From contig NZ_VXLC01000015.1 of assembly GCF_008704205.1 (NCBI RefSeq), forward strand, positions 483,923 through 547,922: a DNA stretch of 64,000 bases. Reading direction: 5' to 3'. The notes under the pieces were generated by a model. That model ran no database searches and was not told the DNA's origin. It saw only the letters and a program-made list of their open reading frames with translations. The position numbers and the translations under genes are program-made. The stretch is from Nocardia colli (GTDB lineage Bacteria > Actinomycetota > Actinomycetes > Mycobacteriales > Mycobacteriaceae). Within the stretch, counting starts at the first letter, position 1, and the number at the start of each line of letters is the position of its first letter. Positions 52,301-61,300 of this stretch are shown here, one piece after another.

Positions 52301-55300
52301 AGCTGGCGGCGAAGGAAGCGGCTTACCCGCAGGCCGTCGCCGGATTCAAGGTCGTGATGCGCGAGGTGATCGAACAACGCCTGGCGGCGTTGGAGAACGC
52401 CAAGACGCTGGATCGAGACGCCTACGAGGGGGGGTTGGCGGACCGGGGCGAGGCGATGAGGGCGGCGGCGCGCAAGGCCGAGGAGATGGTGTCGGCGGTG
52501 GTGAAGGCGGCGTTCGCGTTCCGGGACGAGGTGCTGCGGCAGACCGAGGAAACCAATCCGGTGATCGGGCGGGGCGCGAGTGACGCGGAGCTGGATGAGA
52601 TGGTGCGGCGTGGTTCGCCCGCGGAGCAGTTGGCGGCGCTGCCGGAGTGGATGACGCGCCATGATCCGAATCCGGATCCGGCCAAGCGTCGCACGCCGCG
52701 GGAGACGCAGATGAAGGCGTACGTGCTGAGCGAGTTCGGGCCCGCCGATATGAAGGGCGGGGAGGGCAAAACACTGGTGATGGTCATGTCCGGGTATCGC
52801 GATGCCAGGGAAAATGGCGCGGCCACCCTGCTGACCAGCAGTGAGCCGCTGGTACTCGAGATGCTCGAGGATATGCACAAATATTGGGGGACGCGGGAGG
52901 AGCATCTGCGGGGGGCCAAGGACATGGGGGTGGATCTAGTGCAGTTGCGGGAGAATGAGCCGTTCCCGAAGTGGGCCTGGGAGGCCGAAAAATCGGGTCG
53001 GAACCTGCTGGTCGTGGGGACCAAGGAAGCGGTGATGTTCGCCGGGTTGCACGAAGCGCACACGATGGTCGACGACCTCGCGCGCGCGGGGGTACCTGCG
53101 CGGGCGGTGACGGAACTGCGGAACTGGCTGCGCACGGAACGGCACGCGGATGAGCTGGCTGATCAGTTGAACGCGGTGGCCGAGGAGCACGGCTCGGAGC
53201 GGCGGTTCCGGCCGGTGCCGGAGGCGACGGGCAATCTCGACGAGACCGACACCGCCTTCGACGGACTGGTGCGGGCGATCCTGGCGCCGGGGGATCGCGT
53301 GGACGCGTCACCAGCGCGGGTGGCCGAATTGGAGGATATGTACGAGAAATTCCGCCTCGCGATACTCGAAGACCCCGAACGTGCCTTGACTCCCGAGGAT
53401 TTCAGCAGACCGCAAGGCACCACGGGGCTTTGGCACGCGCGGCTGAGTAAGGGCGCGGTCGAGAAGCTGGTCGCGGTGACCGGGGATCGAGACGCGGTGC
53501 TCGCCGCCGCGAAACATTATGAGCGGTTCGCGCTGGCGAAGTGGGGACTTATCGCTGGTAAGGATTACGTCATCTCGCGTCGGGAAGACAAGGTGATGTT
53601 GATCCTCGCCAAAACCACCGACCAGGTGCAGTGGGACAGTCAGAAGTCCAGTGAAACGCGGTTGCAGGAGCTGGGACAGTACCTCGACGTCGTCGAGAGA
53701 GTGACGGTGCGGGGCAACCATGCGGAGGATTCGCTGACCACGTCGTTGCACCAGTGGATCGGCAGCCGGTTCCTGCGGAATCCGCGGGGTCTGTCGGGCA
53801 CGATCAAAGAAGTCCAAGACGCCGTGTACGCCAGCTGGGGCGGTGCGCATGACAAGCGGGGCCACTATTTCGCGGTGCCGGAAGTCGAGCGATGGTACGC
53901 CCCGCAAGCGATCGAGGAAAAGGGCCAGCACTTCGGGACTCGCGAGGCGAAACTGCAGGCCAAGGCCGCCGATGTGCTCGACGCCGCGAAGATATCCTTC
54001 GAGGTGCGCGACGGCACGATCACCGGCCTGCGGCAGCGGGGGCGGCCCCAGTGGGACATCTCGCTCGACAACTCCGAGATCCGAGGCACCGTAGAACGCG
54101 TGGACGAGCGGGTCGTCGACAAACCGGGCGGCGGGCGGATGGTCGAGGAGACCAGGACCCCACTGCACGGCTGGCAGGACAAGCAACCGCACGAGCGCGG
54201 CCTGATCGACTGGGTCGACGCGCTCGCCGATCAACGGATCCGGAAGTACGCCAGCGAGCACGGGCTCGAGGTGGCAGCGGGCGTCAAGCTCGAGTACAAG
54301 GTGCTCGACGCCCACTGGTATGTGCAGAACGGCGGCGGCGATACCGCCGAAAAGGCCGCCAAAGTTCTGGTCGACGACTTCGGGGACGTGGGCGACATCA
54401 TGTTCATCAACAAGTCCGGTGCGCGCGGCAGCGATCCCACACCTAGCGCGGATGCGATCGAACTCGGCGGCGTCATCGTCAGAATCAGTGGCGGACCGGC
54501 CTTCTCACCGCGCGTGGTGTTGCAGGCGATCTGGCGGACCGCCCGCGGCGGGTTCGGCCCCGATCGAGAAAACGGCGGCACGCCCGGATCCTGGAAGATT
54601 TACACCTCCGACGGAGATCTGCTCACCGAGATCCCCGATGCGCAAGCCGCCCGCGAGATCACCTATTACCAGAACGCCGTGCGCGAACGCGACCAAGCCG
54701 CTCGCGAATACGAAGCACAGCCCTCGCCAAATAAACAGAAGACCCTCAGCAAAGCCAACGAACGCGTCGACGAGGCAGTACGGGTTCTACAGGAAGAAAC
54801 CACGCCAAGGCTGCAACGTCGTGCCGAAGAACAACTCCTCGCCCCCCACCTCGGGCCCGAGGGCGCAGTAGGCCCACATCGTGGGGCGGTGGAGCACAAC
54901 TTGACCGGCGGCCATTCCGGCGCTTACCGGGGCGGTATTCCGACAACCCAGACCCCCTCGGCGCCCGGCACGGTCGCGTCGCCGCCGCCTGCCATCCGTC
55001 CCGTGACCACCGCGCTCGACGGCAGCGGCGAGGCTCCGCCCGGTATGGGGCCGGCTCCTTCGCCGCCCCCGTCGCACTCCACCACACAGCCGCCGGGAAA
55101 CACCCGGTCCGATAATCCGGCTCAGCAGGGCGACAGCCCGCCGAAGAACACTCCGGACGCACCGTCACTGCCGCCGCGATCGGACGGCTCGGCAGATACC
55201 TTGTCGCCCAAACGATCCGATGCGCCGGGACGTACCACGGCGAGGTTCGCTCCGCCGGTCGGCAAAACGAACTCCGGTCCGGGGTCGGACGAGATTTTCG

Positions 55301-58300
55301 ATCCTGCGGATTCGTACTCGGCGGGGTCTGTTGACGATGAGTCGGTGCGCGGGTTCGCTGATGCGGTTGTCGATGTAGATGAGGAGTCGGATGCTGGGCT
55401 GCTGATCGGTATGGACCCCGATGGTGCTCAGGGGATGGAGTCGATAAGGGTTTTCGATCCACCCAGGTCGCTGATCGATGAACTCGTGCCTTCCTTGTCA
55501 TACTCGGCCGGCACTCTCATATATCTGGGGAATGATATAGGTACGCACCGTTTTACGATGACCGAAAACGGTTTCCGTGTGCAGTATCGTTCCAACGATT
55601 TCCCGGAAGGTCTCGATGGGCCGGAGGTGACTACTGCTGAAGGTCTCGACCTGATCAAGGGGTATATCGGCGATCAAGAGCAGAATATCACTTCTGTTTT
55701 TGTCGAATTTCCGCCCGATGAGATCCCCACACCGAGCGGGCTTTCGCCGGAGGCGATCACTACAGAAGATTTGTTGCCGCAAGAGATGAGAGTGCTGACG
55801 TATTTCGCGGCGGCCGTCGATCTAGGCCGTTATATCGACCTACGTTTCCTGTTCAATCGTCTGGTGGAAGAGGGCGTTGTCGCTGGTGTCAGTTCGGGAT
55901 TCGACTCCATGAGATACTGGAACCGCCGATTGTTCGAGGCGCTCGATGTTCCGGCCATGCCTGGTCTATATCCGCGTGAGCGGCGGCAGTTGGCTGTTTC
56001 GAAAGCTCGTGAATCGCATCCGGGTCTGATCGACGAGGCTGGTGTGGCGGATTTGGTCGAGGAGCTGCGGGGGTCCTCACTGTGGGTGGCGGGCGGTCGT
56101 TCTGGCGAAGCGCGAGATCAGAGGATACTACAGTACCTTGCGGCGGCTGTCGCTCTGAATCATGATTTCGACCTGGATTTCCTATTCAACCGACTCGTGG
56201 ATGAGGACATCCTCGCTGATGGCCCCTCTGCATACGAGTCCTGGAAGAAGGCGATGGGTCGGTTCTTCGAAAAACTCGATGTTCCGGCCATCCAGGGTCC
56301 CTTCCGGGGCGAGCGGCGGCGGCGGTTGGCTGTTTCGAAGGCTCGTGAATCGCATTCGGGTCTGATCGATGAGACTGCTGTGGCGGTTTTGGTCGAGGAG
56401 TTGCGTGAGTCCTTGTCTGAGACGGATGCCGGTCGTTCTTACGAGGCGCTGGCGAAGAGGGTGCTGCACTATTTTGCGGCAGCTGCCGAGTTGAATCGTG
56501 ATTTCGGCCAAGGTTTTATAACAAACCAACTCGTGGCCGAGGGCCGTGTTTCCGACGACTCTGGATACGCTGCTACTAAGAATGCGTTTGCCTACTTGTT
56601 CAAAAATTTCAATGTTCCGGCTGAGAATGTTCAATCTTCGGGTGAGCGGCGGAGGTTGACTGTTTCGGCGGCTCGTGAGTTTGCCGCGCGTGAATTTCCG
56701 GAACTGATCGACCAGGACGTTGTGGGGGATCTGGCCGCGAAGTTTCGCAAGACGGGCGCCGGTTTTTCGCTACCGTCGAGAGTTTTGCAGTATTTTGCGG
56801 CGGCTGTCGACATGAATCGTGATTTCGATATACGTTTCATATATGAACGTCTCGTAAGAGAACCTCATCCTTTCGCGAACCTTAAGTATAACGATGTAGG
56901 TGGTGCGGCCCAGAGTTTGTTCATGAAGTTCGAAATCGCGAGTGGTCGACCTCGGTCTGAGCGGCGACGGTTGACTGTTTTGAAGGCTCGTGCTTCATAT
57001 CAGATTGATGAGGATGCTGTTGCGCTGCTCAAGCTCAAGCTTGGCAATATGCGGATTGATGGACGTGCCGGTGTCAGTGTTGCCCGGGGTGGTTCGGGAG
57101 ATGGCTCGGCGGCCGTTAATGTCGGTTATGCCGTGTCTGGACCTGGATGGTACGTTCGTTCCAGGAATGATTGTGTTCGGGTCAATCTTGCTGGTCTGAA
57201 GGCTCGTAATAAAAGTCCGCACATCGAGGTGCCGGCCGAGCCGGCGCCGCTGTGGGGGCGCAGTCTTGAAGAGACCGAACGTTTGACCGGCGGGAAACTT
57301 CACAAATATGCCGATGAATACCAGCTCGCAACCTACCTGTTGTCCTTCGGGCCTGGTGCTTCGATGTTCGTGGTGTACAAGTACAAGTATGCCGCCAAGG
57401 TGGACAAGGAACACTATGTCGGAGCGCACGGTTTTTATATAATTGTCAATCCTGATGGTCGCACTATCAAACAGGTGGACCATACGCTTGGTCAGGAATC
57501 CCCTTTTCCGTCGAAGCGTCGCGCAAAAGTCGTTGGTATCTTCGCTACTGGTTATGATCCTGGCGGCGAGATCATCCCACCTCCGCCCGCTGTTGCGGGA
57601 AATCGAAACGTAATGACCCGAGGCGTCGGGCCGAAACCGATCGTTGCGAGCGTCCCGCTGCGGCACGATACGCAGGATTACGCGAAAATCTACGTCGGTG
57701 CGGACTTTGCCGGTTCTCTGGAGTCGGGGCATGTTGTGCGGCATACTCGCGAGTCGCGGGGTAGGCGGGTGCTGCAGTATTATGCGGCGGCTGTCGAACT
57801 GGGGCGCGATTTCGACCGAGGTTTCCTACTCAGACGTTTTGTTGAGGAGGGCCTTGTCGCAGATGACCGTTTTGGATCCAATGCTGTGAATCATGCGGTG
57901 GGTTGGGCTTTCCGGAAGCTCAGAATTCAGCCCGTGCATGGTCGATCTGCTAGTGAGCGGCGGCGGTTGGCTGTTTCGATGGCTCGTGAATCGCATCCGG
58001 GTCTAATCGATGAGGCTGCTGTAGCGGCTTTGGTCGCAAATTTGAATAATGCTGATGCCGGTCGTTCTGATGCGGAGTTGCGTGAGTCCCTAACGGAGGT
58101 GGGTGTCGGTCATTCTGTAAATTTGTCGTCAGCTCAGCTGAGGGTGCTGCATTACTACGCCGCGGCAGTCACACTGGAGCGTGATTTCGACCTAGCTTTC
58201 ATACGTAACCGTCTTCAGGTCGAAGGTCTGGTTTCGGATGGTGCTCATGTTGCGAGAAATGTGGTCACAGGTTTGTTCGAAAAGCTCCGTGTTCCAGCCC

Positions 58301-61300
58301 GAGAACACTCTCCGCAGGAGCGGCGGCAGTTGGCTGTTTCGAAGGCTCGTGAATCGCATCCGGGTCTAATCGATGAGGCTGCTGTAGCGGCTTTGGTCGC
58401 AAATTTGAATAATGCTGATGCCGGTCGTTCTGATGCGGAGTTGCGTGAGTCCCTAACGGAGGTGGGTGTCGGTCATTCTGTAAATTTGTCGTCAGCTCAG
58501 CTGAGGGTGCTGCATTACTACGCCGCGGCAGTCACACTGGAGCGTGATTTCGACCTAGCTTTCATACGTAACCGTCTTCAGGTCGAAGGTCTGGTTTCGG
58601 ATGGTGCTCATGTTGCGAGAAATGTGGTCACAGGTTTGTTCGAAAAGCTCCGTGTTCCAGCCCGAGAACACTCTCCGCAGGAGCGGCGGCAGTTGGCTGT
58701 TTCGAAGGCTCGTGAATCGCATCCGGGTCTGATCGATGAGGATGCTGTCGCAAGGCTTGTGCGGGCGTTTCGTGGTGCGGACCAGGCCGACACCGAGTCC
58801 AGATCGGGCACCGACCGGTCCGGTCACACCACCGTGCGGCGCGTCGGAGCGGCCGCGGCCGTCCAGAACGAACCGACGAGCCAGATCGAGGCGCATGGCG
58901 GGGAAGTGCGCTCTAACCGCGGTACCGCGGAGTTCGACAGGACAGAGAATGTGGTGCCGTTCGAGGATCCGGCGGGTTTTCCGGATGTTTTCACAGGGGA
59001 CGACTTCGATGATGTCGGCGATTTCCAGGATTTTCCCGGGATATTCGAAGACAGCGGGGCGCGTTCGGCGCACGGGTCCGAGGTGGTTGGCGATGTCGGG
59101 TTTGATCCTGGTTCGCTGCTGCAGACCTTGATGGTAGAGAAGCGTCGGGAAGTAGACGTACAGGCTCGGGTTGATGTGTGGGGGTGGAGTACCTTTCGAG
59201 GCAAGTTCTCGGGGGTTGATTTCCCGGTGGGAGCACAGTTCGAGTTCATCGATGGCACCGGTGGGGTGAGCTACCTGGCCGCGGTGGAATATTCGGAGAA
59301 CGGCGCGCAGGTGCGGCTGGTCGGCGCCGGAGATGGCGACGGTATCGGCGGCCACACTGTGGTGGATGTTGCGGTGTTCCGGGAGGGTTTGCGTGCGGGG
59401 TTGCCGCGGTTGGGTGCCGGCAGCATGGTGCGGGTTGTGCAACCCGGTCCGCAGCAGGGTAGTCATCAGGTGTGGGAGACGGCACGGTTCTTGTTCGCTT
59501 TGAACGAGGGTGTTTTTGGTGCCGGAACGCGGGTGTCGTGGTGGGTGTTCTCCGAGCATGGTGAACGCGTGGTGTCGGTCGATTGGCGTCCGGACGGGTT
59601 GTTCCTCATCGGTGATGGGGGCGGGTCGGAGTTGTCGAAGTCGCGGCTGCTGGACCGTTTGCGTGATGTGGGTGCGGTTGCCGTCATGGGTGTCGGGTCG
59701 CAATCGGGGATGTTGCATCCGGAGTTGTTATCCGACAGCACGGAATATTACGGTCGGAGCCCGTCGAGCGGCGTGCCGGTAGCGTTCGAACCCGGTGAAA
59801 TAGATATCCTTCACCGGATTTCGCGGCTCGGCCCTGGCCTGGCACGCAAATGGGTTGAGGATATCTCCGAGGAGTTGCACGCGGCCGGTGACCCGCACAC
59901 TGCTGTGAATATAATGTCAGGCCGGATTGTGACGTTGTTCAACAAGTTGGAGGTAACGGCCGATTCTCACCATCTGCTTGAGTTCGTGCAAAACGCCCGG
60001 ACTTGGGGGCTGTTGGCTCGGCAGCCAGAGCCTGGCGATGTGGACTTCGACACCCACCACACCCGTATCTTCCATAACCCCGAATTCTATTCAGCTGCCC
60101 ACGAGAGCGAGGAAGTACGACCCGATCTCGTTCATGACGATACGTATGCGATGGATGGTGTGGTGTTGTCCACAGATCCTCCGGGCGCCGAAATTGCCGT
60201 GACGGATGATTTCTCGGTGGGCGGCGTGCGGTCCATCGATAGTTTGGAGCGGTTGTTTTCCGAGATCGAAAACGCTGTGTGGCTTGGTGAGACGGCCGGT
60301 ATACAGGCGTTTTCGGTGGGTAGTGTGATTCGTATTCATGGTGCAGCGGGGATGCTGGAGCTCGTTGTTACTGGTGGTCTCGAGTTCACTGCGTTTTATG
60401 TTGGCGAAAGTGGTGTTTCTGGTGTGGGTGCACCAGTTTCGGCGGGTGGTGCGCGAGGATACGTGGAGCGCTTTTTCGGTGTGCGGGCCGGTTTTTCGTC
60501 GATAAGGGTATGGCTGAGCCCGGGTTCGTCGCAGGGGCGTGGTGAGGATTATCGTCTGGTGGCCGCTTTGGATTCGCTGCTATCCGGGGTGCGTTCGGTC
60601 GGGACTGGGTTACCCGGTTTTCCAGGAGGTAGTGAGATTTCTTTGGTCGATAGTAGTGGTAGTGTTTTGCGACTGCTGGTTACGGATGCGGGTGGTTTGT
60701 TTCCGCAGTATTCCGCTATTGCTTCGAAGGACAGTCTGGACGGGGATATCTTCGAGGGTTTGCAGGCGCGGGATTTGGTTGTCGATCACATCTCTGATCC
60801 GGAGCGTGTGATTACTGAGGTATCGGTGGATCGCCCTGTTCCCGGTCGCCCATACGAGAGCGGAGGCGTTGCCGCGGTTGTGGATTCGCAGAGTGCTGGG
60901 CCCGTGAATCATTCACCCTTCCGCTGGCTGAGCGAGAAACGGCAGAAGTTGCTCACTTACCTCGCTGCCGACTACGACGCGGTCCGCGCACATGAGGTTC
61001 TAGGGAGAGGCGCCACAAATGCAAGCGCGACTGTTCTGCGGTTGTATACCGAGCTCGGAGTCGAAGCGCTTCCTCTTCGGGAGAGGTTACCTGCGGCGAT
61101 GGCAATGGTGGATTCTGACCCTAAGTTTATAGAAATGATCTCAGAGGTTCCGCATCCGTCTAGCTTTTTGAGTGCTTCGGAGGTCCAGCTGCTTCAGTTG
61201 GCCGTCCGAGGCTATTCGCTTGCGCAGACAGCCAGAAGTATAGGTGTCGAATATGCGGCGCTTATTATGGAGTTCGATGCTCTCAAGAAACTGTTCGGCA

